DNA of 32,110 nucleotides from Geopsychrobacter sp. (GTDB taxonomy: Bacteria; Desulfobacterota; Desulfuromonadia; Desulfuromonadales; Geopsychrobacteraceae). Below, one piece after another: positions 8,779 to 17,510 of this stretch (position 1 is its first letter; each line of letters begins with the position of its first letter). The position numbers were made by a program, and so were the translations under genes. The notes under the pieces were generated by a model. That model was not told the origin of the DNA. It was given only the letters and a program-made list of their open reading frames with translations, and made no database searches. The stretch is taken from NCBI GenBank assembly GCA_012974425.1, contig JAAXQE010000318.1, positions 1 to 32,110 on the forward strand. Direction: 5' to 3'.

Positions 8779-9053
8779 CTGTTTTCCGCCGGGTTATCTA
8801 TCTTGGGTTGCTGGTTTCCTGTCTTTTTTTTGTCGGCCCGCAACTGATCATGGCCCAGCAAGTGCCGGCGCAGGTTGAACTGTTGCAAGAGAAGAACCAG
8901 CAATTGCATCAACAATTGCGCGATGCGCGCCGCGAGATCGCCCGCTTGAAGGCTGAGGATTCCGCGCCGGGGTGGAAAGATGTCGTGACCGGTCTTGGCG
9001 CGATCTTTGGTCTCTGTGGCGTTGTGATGATGGTGAACGCCCGGCGGCGTTAA
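8775..9053 (+). CDS. NikL-like C-terminal part: own signal/TM, coiled coil, C-terminal TM (92 aa)
   Basis: ATGA overlap with the previous ORF; 'LLQEKNQQLHQQLRDARREIARLKAE' coiled coil; C-terminus 'WKDVVTGLGAIFGLCGVVMMVNARRR'. Confidence 0.75.
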   Translation: MTVFRRVIYLGLLVSCLFFVGPQLIMAQQVPAQVELLQEKNQQLHQQLRDARREIARLKAEDSAPGWKDVVTGLGAIFGLCGVVMMVNARRR

Positions 9054-9091
9054 ATATCGATGACAATCTTTTTCGGAGCTTCTCTTTTTTT

Positions 9092-9712
9092 ATGCATATC
9101 TCTGATGGTGTTCTCCCAACCGCTGTTGCGCTCGGTAGCTATGCGCTGAGTGCCGGGATAGTAGTCTGGAGTCTGCGCCGCACGCCTACGGATGATCTGC
9201 CTAAGGTGGCAGTCATGACCTCTGCATTTTTTGTCGCATCGCTGATCCATTTACCCTTCGGGCCAACCAGCGTTCATCTGCTGATCCCTGGCCTGGTCGG
9301 GGCGCTCCTCGGCCCTTCAGCCTTTCTGGCTATCGCGCTGGGCCTGGTATTGCAATGCCTGTTGTTTCAGTTTGGCGGGCTGACCGCACTCGGGGCAAAC
9401 CTGTTGCTGATGGGACTACCGGCGCTCTTGGCGGGTCTGGTTTTCTATCACTTCAAGGGACGCGGTAAGAAACAACGCATCCTGGTCGGTGCCCTGTGCG
9501 GCGGCGGGGCGACGCTTTTTTCGGCCCTGTTGCTCGCTCTCCTGCTGGCCAGTGGCGGCGAAGATTTTATGGGGGTCGCCAAGCTGGCCTTGCTCGCCCA
9601 TATCCCGGTGGTCCTGGTCGAAGCCGGGGTCAGTGCCATGGTTGTCTCTTTTCTGCTCAAGGTGAAGCCGGAACTGCTTGATATCCCCTTCGTGCTCAAG
9701 GAGAAACTGTGA
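9092..9712 (+). CDS. cbiM: CbiM/NikM substrate-specific ECF component
   Basis: N-terminal 'MHISDGVLP' with the His2 motif typical of CbiM/NikM; 'HLPFGPTSVHLLIPGLVGALLGP'. Confidence 0.92.
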   Translation: MHISDGVLPTAVALGSYALSAGIVVWSLRRTPTDDLPKVAVMTSAFFVASLIHLPFGPTSVHLLIPGLVGALLGPSAFLAIALGLVLQCLLFQFGGLTALGANLLLMGLPALLAGLVFYHFKGRGKKQRILVGALCGGGATLFSALLLALLLASGGEDFMGVAKLALLAHIPVVLVEAGVSAMVVSFLLKVKPELLDIPFVLKEKL

Positions 9713-10623
9713 GCGGTACGCTCCCGGTCTCTGTTTTATGGTTGTTGCCGTTGCTGCTTTTGCCGCTGGCGGTCTATTCCGGCTTTCGCATGCTGATCGG
9801 TATCGCACGCAAGGAGCAGGGCGCAGAGGAGCGCGACTGGTCGGTCCCGCAGATTGAGTTTGAAGGGGGTGAGATCTCAGCGGTCCATCGCTGGGATGTG
9901 CGCTTTAAGCTGGCCAGTTTTCTACTCCTGGCTTTTTTGATCGTATCCCTGCAGCATCCGCAAACGGCTGGGGCGGCACTGCTGTTGGCCCTGGTCGGCT
10001 ACCGGCTGGCCGCTATCCCCTGGCGGCGTGGCTTGAAGCGCCTGCTCGGCATGGCAGGCTTTTTGTCGATGTTCCTGCTGATGCTGCCGCTGACCGCGGT
10101 GCAACAGAGCAGTGATCTGGTGCTGGTGTTCGGCAGCATCGACTGGCTTAATTTTAATCTGCGCGGCCTGGATCTGGCTATATTGATCATCCTGCGCGCC
10201 GCGACGGTCGCCCTGTTGATGGAACCCCTGTTGGCAACCGCACCATTGCCGGTGACCCTGGCTGGACTCGCGCGGATGGGGGTGCCGCGCCGCCTGACCG
10301 AGCTGCTGCTGATTACCCACCGTTATCTCTATGTCTTCCTCCACGAAGCGCGGCGCATGCAGATCGGCATGGAGGTGCGTGGCTTTCGCAAATCGACCAG
10401 TCTGGCGACCCTGCGTTCAGTCGGTAATTATGTCGGGATGCTCTTTGTGCGCAGCTTTGAACGCACCGAGCGGGTCCATGCGGCCATGCTGGCGCGTGGC
10501 TATCAGGGTCACTGGCCCCAGCCTATCAGCTTCAATGTGCGCTCTGGCGATTATCTTAAGGCGGGCCTGGTGATCGGCATCGGACTGCTGCTGGTCATCT
10601 GTGACCAGTTCTTGGGGGGATAG
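9709..10623 (+). CDS. cbiQ: CbiQ/NikQ energy-coupling factor transmembrane protein
   Basis: 'RWDVRFKLASFLLLAFLIVS'; 'LARMGVPRRLTELLLITHRYLYVFLHEARRMQIGMEVRGFR'; GTG start overlapping the cbiM stop. Confidence 0.9.
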   Translation: MSGTLPVSVLWLLPLLLLPLAVYSGFRMLIGIARKEQGAEERDWSVPQIEFEGGEISAVHRWDVRFKLASFLLLAFLIVSLQHPQTAGAALLLALVGYRLAAIPWRRGLKRLLGMAGFLSMFLLMLPLTAVQQSSDLVLVFGSIDWLNFNLRGLDLAILIILRAATVALLMEPLLATAPLPVTLAGLARMGVPRRLTELLLITHRYLYVFLHEARRMQIGMEVRGFRKSTSLATLRSVGNYVGMLFVRSFERTERVHAAMLARGYQGHWPQPISFNVRSGDYLKAGLVIGIGLLLVICDQFLGG

Positions 10624-10629
10624 ACATAG

Positions 10630-12447
10630 ATGCATCAGCATATGAAAGCAGCCGAGTTTGAGCATGATAACCGCCTGTTGATGCAGGTTGAATCCCTCGC
10701 CTACCGCTATCCGGATGGCACCCAGGCGCTCGCTGGGATTAATCTTCAAGTCAGGGCCGGTGATCGCATCGCCCTGGTCGGACACAACGGTTCAGGTAAA
10801 ACGACTCTGGTCAAACAGCTCTGTGGTCTGCTGCTGCCGGACGCGGGGAGCGTCACCTATAAAGGCGCGCAATTTGTCGGAGCGCATCTGGCGAGTGCCC
10901 GTCTGGAGATTGGCTTGCTTTTTCAGGATCCTGACGATCAGCTGTTTGGTAACAGCCTCTATGAAGACGTGGCCTTCGGCCCGCGTAATCAGGGGCAGTC
11001 TGAGGTCGATGTCGATCTGGCGGTGCGTCAGGCGCTGAAGGCTGTCGGGCTCGAAGCTCTGATGTTCAAGCCACCCCATGCCCTGAGTTACGGGCAAAAG
11101 AAGCGCGCTGCCCTCGCCGGTCTGCTGGCGATGCGCCCCTCCTTATTGATTCTGGATGAACCGACCGCCAACCTCGACTCTGTACAGGAACAGATCTTTC
11201 TCGATCTGCTCAAGAACTATGCGGGAACCCTTATTCTGATCAGCCATGATCTGATCTTCCTCTACGAACTCTGTGAGCGCGCGCTGGTGCTGGATAGCGG
11301 TCGGGTTCACCACGATTATCCGCTGAAAGAACTGGTCGCGCATCGCCCCTCCTTGCGCGAGCACGGTTTGGACTTCTCTTTCCGTTTTGCCGAGAGCCGC
11401 CAGAAAGCGGAGACGGTAGCGGTTGAACGACGTAAATTCGCGCATAAGATTGAGCTTGATGTCTCAGCTGGTAGTCGTTCTTCTGCTCTGGTTGATGTTC
11501 GATCCCTGTCCTATCGCTATCCAGACGGGACCCAGGCGCTGAAGGAGATAGATCTGGCGATAAAGCCGAGCGAGCGGCTCGCCTTGGTCGGAGCGAATGG
11601 GGCCGGTAAGAGTACTCTGCTGATGTGCCTGCTGGGTATTTTCCCTTTTAGCGGAGAGTACCGTTTTGCCGGCAAAAAGATATTACCGGGTAAGGGACGA
11701 GCGGTCTGGCGACAGACCGGGATGGTCTTTCAGGACTGCGCCGATCAGCTGGTCTGCCCGAGCTGTTATGATGAGGTTGCCTTTGCCCCGCGTCAGTTTG
11801 GCGTTGCTGAGGAGCAAGTCAGGGAGCGTGTCGAATTAGCCCTTAAAATGGTCAAGCTCGATGGGTTTGAGGAGCGCGTCCCTCTGCATCTCTCCGGTGG
11901 CGAACGGAAGCGTCTGGCTCTGGCCAGTGTGCTGAGCCTGCAGCCACAGCTCTTAATTCTGGATGAACCGACCGCAGGCCTCGACCCGCAGGGCGAAGAG
12001 CTGCTGCTCGATATCTTAAGTGAAATTGATGCCACTCTGATTCTGGTTAGCCACGATATCTTCTTCGTGCGTGAACTGACCCAGCGCACCCTGGTCATGC
12101 ATGCTGGCGAGATCGCCCTCGATTATTCAACCAAGAGCTTTTTTGCCGATAAAAACCTGACCAGTCTGAATGGTCTCGATTATACCTATCGCGACCGCTG
12201 TGCGCTGCAGATCCGAGAGTTGCAACACCGCCACGAGCATGCCCATCCGCACCGCCACCTTCACGAGCATAGCCATCGACATGGCGATCTGGTTCACCGG
12301 CACCCGCACGAACATCAGCACGAGCATGAGCACAGTTATGTCCACCGTCACGCTGATCAGGGTGCCCATCAGCATCCTATCCAGAATGAATATCATGAGC
12401 ATGACCATCCTGCTCATGAAGAGGACGACCACGACCACGCACACTAA
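10630..12447 (+). CDS. cbiO: CbiO/NikO: two fused ABC ATPase domains with a His-rich C-terminal tail
   Basis: Two Walker A motifs (GHNGSGKTTL, GANGAGKSTL), two Walker B motifs (LLILDEPTANL, LLILDEPTAGL), two signature motifs (LSYGQKKR, LSGGERKR). The last 73 residues contain 28 His. Confidence 0.93.
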   Translation: MHQHMKAAEFEHDNRLLMQVESLAYRYPDGTQALAGINLQVRAGDRIALVGHNGSGKTTLVKQLCGLLLPDAGSVTYKGAQFVGAHLASARLEIGLLFQDPDDQLFGNSLYEDVAFGPRNQGQSEVDVDLAVRQALKAVGLEALMFKPPHALSYGQKKRAALAGLLAMRPSLLILDEPTANLDSVQEQIFLDLLKNYAGTLILISHDLIFLYELCERALVLDSGRVHHDYPLKELVAHRPSLREHGLDFSFRFAESRQKAETVAVERRKFAHKIELDVSAGSRSSALVDVRSLSYRYPDGTQALKEIDLAIKPSERLALVGANGAGKSTLLMCLLGIFPFSGEYRFAGKKILPGKGRAVWRQTGMVFQDCADQLVCPSCYDEVAFAPRQFGVAEEQVRERVELALKMVKLDGFEERVPLHLSGGERKRLALASVLSLQPQLLILDEPTAGLDPQGEELLLDILSEIDATLILVSHDIFFVRELTQRTLVMHAGEIALDYSTKSFFADKNLTSLNGLDYTYRDRCALQIRELQHRHEHAHPHRHLHEHSHRHGDLVHRHPHEHQHEHEHSYVHRHADQGAHQHPIQNEYHEHDHPAHEEDDHDHAH

Positions 12448-12609
12448 CCCGCCCCCATTCAGAGGTTTGTTCGTGAGCCTCCCATTGCATATCTCCGCAG
12501 CTAGTGTTTGCAGCCCGTAAATTTAATGGCAATGTATGACCTCACTTGAAATCAGGGTTTTAGCCGGATATCCTGTCTGATATGACATTAACGACAGGGA
12601 GGTTGTGCC

Positions 12610-13593
12610 GTGCTGAATATTGCAATTTTAGCGTTCGATAATTGCCTGCTTTCGAGTATCGCCGGTCCGTTGGATCTGTTTACTGTGGCGAATTGGGAAA
12701 TAAAGAAGCGAAATAAGACAGATTTTCAGCCCTTCTGCCGTTGGGAGGTGCTGACGGTCGATGGCGGGCCGGTGGTCTGTTTCAGTCAGGAACCCCTGGT
12801 TCCTCACCGTTCGATCGGCAATTGTCGCCTGCCCGATCTGATTATCCTCCCCTCGGTGCTCGGAAATATCGAATCCCTACGCCAGGAGAAGGAGGCGATC
12901 GCCTGGCTGAAGGCGCAACATGCCCGTGGAGCGATAATCGCGAGCATTTGTGCCGGGGCCTTTCTGGCCGCCGAGGCCGGGATTTTGACTGGGCGTGAAG
13001 CGACGACCCACTGGCAGTTGGCCGATCGTTTTCATCAAAACTACCCCAAGGTCAAATTGCAGGCTGATCGTCTGTTGATCGATGGTGGGGATTATCTCTG
13101 CGCCGGCGGAACCAGTGCCCATCAGGATCTGGCGATCTATCTGTTGGAAAAATTTGGTTCGGCAGAGCTGGCCGATGCCTGTGCGCGGATGATGCTGATC
13201 GACCGTGGCCGCCGTGAACAGGCGCCCTATATCCGTTTTCGGCGCCAGAAGACCCATGGTGATGAAAAGATTGTCGCGGTGCAGCGTCATCTGGAACAGA
13301 ACCTGACCAAACGGACCACTGTGGTTGAGATGGCGCAGTTGGCCGGAATGGTCGAGCGGACTTTTTTACGCCGTTTCAAAAAAGCAACCGGAGACACGCC
13401 GCTTGAATATCTGCAACGCCTGCGCATCGAAGCGGCGAAACGGCTGTTTGAGCGGGGTGAGATCCGCATAGATTTGATTACCAGGGCGGTTGGTTACGCC
13501 GACACCAGTTCGTTCAGACGGCTCTTCAAGCAGATAGTTGGCGTTTCACCGACGGTCTATCGGCGCCGTTTTGTAGAGTTGCAGGGGAGTTAG
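12610..13593 (+). CDS. GlxA-family transcriptional regulator (DJ-1/PfpI domain plus AraC HTH)
   Basis: 'IASICAGAFLAAEAGILTGREATTHWQLADRF' (PfpI-like nucleophile elbow) and C-terminal AraC HTH 'VGYADTSSFRRLFKQIVGVSPTVYRRRF'. Confidence 0.92.
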   Translation: MLNIAILAFDNCLLSSIAGPLDLFTVANWEIKKRNKTDFQPFCRWEVLTVDGGPVVCFSQEPLVPHRSIGNCRLPDLIILPSVLGNIESLRQEKEAIAWLKAQHARGAIIASICAGAFLAAEAGILTGREATTHWQLADRFHQNYPKVKLQADRLLIDGGDYLCAGGTSAHQDLAIYLLEKFGSAELADACARMMLIDRGRREQAPYIRFRRQKTHGDEKIVAVQRHLEQNLTKRTTVVEMAQLAGMVERTFLRRFKKATGDTPLEYLQRLRIEAAKRLFERGEIRIDLITRAVGYADTSSFRRLFKQIVGVSPTVYRRRFVELQGS

Positions 13594-13637
13594 CGGCTCA
13601 GGCTCTGAATCGAAAGCCAACTGGTGCAGGGGGCAGG

Positions 13638-14864
13638 CTAGCGGACCTGTTCTGTTTCCGGGGGCTGGTAGCTCTCAACCCGATTTCGACCATTCTTTTT
13701 GGCCCGGTAGAGAGCTTGATCCGCCAGATTGATCGTTTCAGTCAGGTTGCTCTCAGGGCTGATTCCGGCAATCCCCAGGCTGATGTTGACAGTCAGGGAC
13801 TGTTCAGCGATAGCAAAGGGTTTATCCGCGACAGCACTGCGGATCCGTTCGGCCACGATGCGGGCACTGGCGAGGTCGGCATTTGGCAGGATAATCAGGA
13901 ATTCCTCACCGCCGTAACGGCCCAGGATATCGTAGAGGCGCAACCCTGGTTTTATGCGGTCGGGCATTTGGCGCAACACCTCATCTCCGGCCTGGTGGCC
14001 GTAGACGTCATTGACTTGCTTGAAATTATCGATGTCAAGCATGATCAGGCTCAGTTCACCGTTGCCACCATCGGGGCCATGGCGCAGCGCGCGGGACATC
14101 TCCTTCTCGGCGCGCATCATCAGTTCGCCGCGATTAAAGATGCCGGTTAATGCGTCGATCATCGCCAGATTGCGCAAGCGCTCTTCCGCCTCGGAGACCT
14201 GTCTCATGCTGCTGCGTGCTATGCTGAAGGCGATAAGGTAAACGAGCAGTAAAATTGCCGAGAGCAGAAGGAGTGATTGCAGGGTTCCGTCACCGATCTC
14301 TTTGCGAAACTGGGTGACATCCATGTAGAGCTCAAAAACCCCGAGAATCTCTCCATCGAGCAGAATCGGCGTATAGGTTTCGACCACATCGACATCGAAG
14401 GCGGTCTCATTTTTGAGGTCGCGCATCGCTTCCTTGACCTCAAGCTGGGAATTGCTGGCTCCGTCGAGGGCTTCAAGCAAGCGTTTGTTTTGTGGGTTAA
14501 CCTCACCGATGATGGTGTTGTCGGTACTGTAGATGAGGGTGGTATCGGGTGAGAAAATCTTGATCTTGACAATATCGAAGGGGTGCAGCGAGTCGCTTAA
14601 GCTTTGATTCAGCCAGCTTATATAGGCAGGCTTGATCTGAAGTTGTGGCCTCTGGGCCTCATTCGGCGTAAACAGGGCGTCGCGTTGCTGTTCGGCCAGC
14701 AGGCGGCCAATCAGGATGGACTGTTTTTCTGCCATTCTGATAACCTGGCGAGAATAGATGCGGTGCATGCCAAAGCCGGCCAATGCGATAATCGCTATTC
14801 CGGACAGAAAGGCCAGGATGATCAGCAGCCGGACCAGGCTGGCAATGTTTTTATCTGCCTTCAT
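13638..14864 (-). CDS. Membrane-anchored GGDEF diguanylate cyclase with extracytoplasmic sensor region
   Basis: Two TM segments flanking a sensor region; 'DALTGIFNRGELMMRAEKEM', 'GRYGGEEFLIILPNADL'. Start set to ATG 14864 (MKADKNIASLV). Confidence 0.9.
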   Translation of the reverse strand: MKADKNIASLVRLLIILAFLSGIAIIALAGFGMHRIYSRQVIRMAEKQSILIGRLLAEQQRDALFTPNEAQRPQLQIKPAYISWLNQSLSDSLHPFDIVKIKIFSPDTTLIYSTDNTIIGEVNPQNKRLLEALDGASNSQLEVKEAMRDLKNETAFDVDVVETYTPILLDGEILGVFELYMDVTQFRKEIGDGTLQSLLLLSAILLLVYLIAFSIARSSMRQVSEAEERLRNLAMIDALTGIFNRGELMMRAEKEMSRALRHGPDGGNGELSLIMLDIDNFKQVNDVYGHQAGDEVLRQMPDRIKPGLRLYDILGRYGGEEFLIILPNADLASARIVAERIRSAVADKPFAIAEQSLTVNISLGIAGISPESNLTETINLADQALYRAKKNGRNRVESYQPPETEQVR

Positions 14865-14950
14865 TGCGGACGCTCCGGTTAAGCCCTCCAGCAAAATAAG
14901 AAGTATCAAATGTAGCAGTTTTTTTAAGTATGTACCATAAATATATTCTT

Positions 14951-14994
14951 TTAAAAAAGCGGGCTGAAGGGAACCCTTCAGCCCGCTTTTTTAA
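14951..14994 (-). terminator. Bidirectional-looking intrinsic terminator after the rubrerythrin gene
   Basis: Perfect 21-nt inverted repeat TTAAAAAAGCGGGCTGAAGGG/CCCTTCAGCCCGCTTTTTTAA. Confidence 0.9.
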
Positions 14995-15010
14995 AAGGCG
15001 CAGTGCTGGC

Positions 15011-15559
15011 TTAAGCGAAGAAGCGCTTCAGTAGTCCAGCAAAGGCAGAGCCGTGTCGGGCCTCGTCCTTACACATTTCGTGAACCGTGTCGTGGATGGC
15101 ATCCAGGTTGAGCTCTTTGGCGCGGGTGGCCAGTTTCTTCTTGCCTACGCAGGCACCATGCTCAGCATCGACGCGGGCTTGCAGGTTGGTCTTGGTGTCG
15201 GCAACGAGGCACTCGCCAAGCAGTTCGGCAAATTTCGCTGCGTGCTCGGCCTCTTCGAAGGCGATCCGCTTGTAGGCTTCAGCAACTTCCGGATAGCCTT
15301 CACGATCGGCTTGACGACTCATGGCCAGGTACATCCCGACCTCGGTGCACTCACCGGTAAAGTTGGCGCGCAGGCCCTCGAGGATTTCCGAATCTACCCC
15401 TGCGGCAACACCGATGCGGTGCTCATCGGCCCAAGCGAGTGAGGCATCAGGGTCCACCGCGGAAAATTTATTGGCCGGTGCTTTACACTGTGGGCAGCAC
15501 TCTGGGGCTGAATCAGCTTCATGAATATAACCGCAAATAGTGCAGACAAATCTTTTCAT
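15011..15559 (-). CDS. Rubrerythrin with N-terminal rubredoxin-like domain (reverse rubrerythrin type)
   Basis: N-terminal '[25 protein letters not shown]', then diiron motifs '[38 protein letters not shown]' and 'MCKDEARHG'. Confidence 0.92.
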   Translation of the reverse strand: MKRFVCTICGYIHEADSAPECCPQCKAPANKFSAVDPDASLAWADEHRIGVAAGVDSEILEGLRANFTGECTEVGMYLAMSRQADREGYPEVAEAYKRIAFEEAEHAAKFAELLGECLVADTKTNLQARVDAEHGACVGKKKLATRAKELNLDAIHDTVHEMCKDEARHGSAFAGLLKRFFA

Positions 15560-15716
15560 GGTAGGTTTTCTCCTTGGGTGAGGGTATATTGAGCGTATAC
15601 ATTACTAAATTGGTCGTGATTATACCTGAAATCAGTCAGCTGTCAACTGCACTTTTCATCTATAATTGCCGGCGGTGTTGCCAGTCTCTTTTTTGATTGT
15701 TGAATTGAAGGATTCT

Positions 15717-16205
15717 ATGGGAATCAGAAGTATCGGCCTTGTCTATTTGTTTATCGTCGGCCTGGCATACCTTTGGGCCTTCAGGCGTGATCCGCAAAAG
15801 GCGCAGGCCGCCATAAAAGCCGGCGCAGCATCTCTCTTGAACCTGCTGCCACTCCTGCTGGCAGTCTTCGCTCTGGTCGGCCTGTTTCAGGAATTTCTGC
15901 CACCGCAGATGATTGAATCCCTGTTGGGGCAGGGGAATCGAGCGGCTTCCTTGCTCATCGGTGGTTTAGTCGGCGCCATCTCAATCGGCCCACCCCTGGC
16001 GTCTTACCCGATAGCGGGTTCCTTGCTGGCTAATGGTGCCTGGCCCCCTGCGGTGGCGGCATTCATCATGTCCTGGATCTCTGTCGGAGTGGTTACTCTG
16101 CCCTTTGAGGCGAGTATTTTCAGTTGGCGTTTTGCCCTGTTGCGCAATGCGCTGACCCTGATTGCGGCGCTTTTTTGCGGTCTGCTCCTGGGAGGATTTC
16201 TGTGA
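15717..16205 (+). CDS. Half-length membrane permease (DUF318/UPF0718- or SpmA/Gate-like)
   Basis: Hydrophobic; 'FQEFLPPQMIESLLGQGNRAASLLIGGLVGAISIGPPLASYPIAGSLLANGAWPPAVAAF'. Confidence 0.7.
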   Translation: MGIRSIGLVYLFIVGLAYLWAFRRDPQKAQAAIKAGAASLLNLLPLLLAVFALVGLFQEFLPPQMIESLLGQGNRAASLLIGGLVGAISIGPPLASYPIAGSLLANGAWPPAVAAFIMSWISVGVVTLPFEASIFSWRFALLRNALTLIAALFCGLLLGGFL

Positions 16206-16723
16206 GTAAATCCAGCTCAGTTTTCAGCTGGCTTAGGCAGCAGCGCATGCTCTGTGCGGTCTGTCTCATCTATCTCTGGGCCTGGTCTCTGGCACCGCAC
16301 AAGGCCTTGTCCGCGCTGCAGGCAGGGATGAACCTGTTTATCTCGGTCACAATCCTGATCGCAGCAGTTTTTGCTTTAGTCGGTCTGATTCAGGTCTGGA
16401 TAGGTCGCGATATGATCGCCGCGGTTCTGGGACCTGAAGGGGGAGTGAAGGGCCTGTTGATTGCGGTCGGCTGTGGAGCGATATTGATCGGCCCGGCTTA
16501 TGTCATCTTTCCGTTGCTGATGAGCTTGCGGAGACTCGGGGCACGCTGGGCGGTGGTGGCGATAGTTCTGGCCGCATACGCTCTGAAGCCGCAGATGTTG
16601 CCGATAGAGGCAGAGTTTCTCGGTTTGCCCTTTGCCCTGGTGCGTGGTGGGTTAACCCTGCTGCTGGCGATTCCGCTAGGATTGGCGGTCGAGTGGTTTA
16701 TGCCGGAGGAGGAATCCCTCTAG
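16202..16723 (+). CDS. Second half-length membrane permease, paralogous to the preceding ORF
   Basis: GTG start overlaps the upstream TGA; 'VFALVGLIQVWIGRDMIAAVLGPEGGVKGLLIAVGCGAILIGPAYVIFPLLMSLRRLGARWAVVA'. Confidence 0.7.
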   Translation: MSKSSSVFSWLRQQRMLCAVCLIYLWAWSLAPHKALSALQAGMNLFISVTILIAAVFALVGLIQVWIGRDMIAAVLGPEGGVKGLLIAVGCGAILIGPAYVIFPLLMSLRRLGARWAVVAIVLAAYALKPQMLPIEAEFLGLPFALVRGGLTLLLAIPLGLAVEWFMPEEESL

Positions 16724-16765
16724 GATTGTCCGACAGTCTCCTGGTAGCCAGTGTCGCTGCCCGCT

Positions 16766-17509
16766 TCAGAGTTGGAGTTGCAGACCGTCTCGGGCTATCT
16801 CCAGCTCGATGGAGTGTCGTTGTTTGTCGATCATTGGACCGGTGTGGGTCAGAATGATGCGTTCTGCGCTCAGCTCGGCCAGATGCTGCTTAAGGGTCAG
16901 GTAGTCGAGATGCCCGGTGCTGGGTTGGTCGTAGTTGCAACACTCACAGATGAAGAGATCACTGCCTTTACTCAGCTCGATCAAGGAGTTATTCCAGCTG
17001 GTGTCGCCAGAGTAGGCGATTGTCCGGCCAGCCATTTTAACCCGCAAGGCGTAAGCGCCAGGCTGCTGAGCATGGCTGACGGCAAAGGTCGAAAGGGTAA
17101 AGGACTCCGCGACCGACTCATTTCGGACATCGAGCAGATGATATTCGACCACGAAGGGGAGGGGCCCATCCAAGGTTCCGGGGTAAAAGACTCTACAGGC
17201 TTCAACGACGCGACCTTCTGTCCCGGCAGGGCCATAGATGTGCAAGGGTTTGCTGCGCTTGCTGACAAAGATGGCGTCAAGCAGCAAAAACGGCAGACCG
17301 CCAAAATGGTCGCCGTGCAGATGGGAGATGGCAACAGAGTCGATCTGATTGCTGTTTAAGCCACAACGCTGCAGGCCGGTGAGCAGCGTTACGCCGCAAT
17401 CGAGAAGCAGACCATGGGTCTGCGACTCGATAAAAATACCACTCTGCAGGCGTCCGCCACTTGAAAATGCATCACCGCTCCCGATAAATGTCAGATTCAG
17501 TGGTTTCAT
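16766..17509 (-). CDS. MBL-fold metallohydrolase (RNase Z-like)
   Basis: 'LTFIGSGDAFSSGGR', 'VAISHLHGDHFGGLPFLLLDAIF', 'IAYSGDTSW', 'IILTHTGP'. Confidence 0.9.
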   Translation of the reverse strand: MKPLNLTFIGSGDAFSSGGRLQSGIFIESQTHGLLLDCGVTLLTGLQRCGLNSNQIDSVAISHLHGDHFGGLPFLLLDAIFVSKRSKPLHIYGPAGTEGRVVEACRVFYPGTLDGPLPFVVEYHLLDVRNESVAESFTLSTFAVSHAQQPGAYALRVKMAGRTIAYSGDTSWNNSLIELSKGSDLFICECCNYDQPSTGHLDYLTLKQHLAELSAERIILTHTGPMIDKQRHSIELEIARDGLQLQL

Positions 17510-17510
17510 C

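Noticed and set aside
12127-12444. Minus-strand ORF of 105 aa rich in Met/Val opposite the cbiO 3' end
   Set aside because: Mirror image of the His codon-rich tail (CAC/CAT read in reverse gives GTG/ATG); compositional artefact.
12225-12444. Possible tandem DNA repeat or CRISPR-like array in the CACGAGCAT-rich region
   Set aside because: No regular repeat unit or spacer spacing; it is His/Glu codon bias inside the cbiO reading frame.
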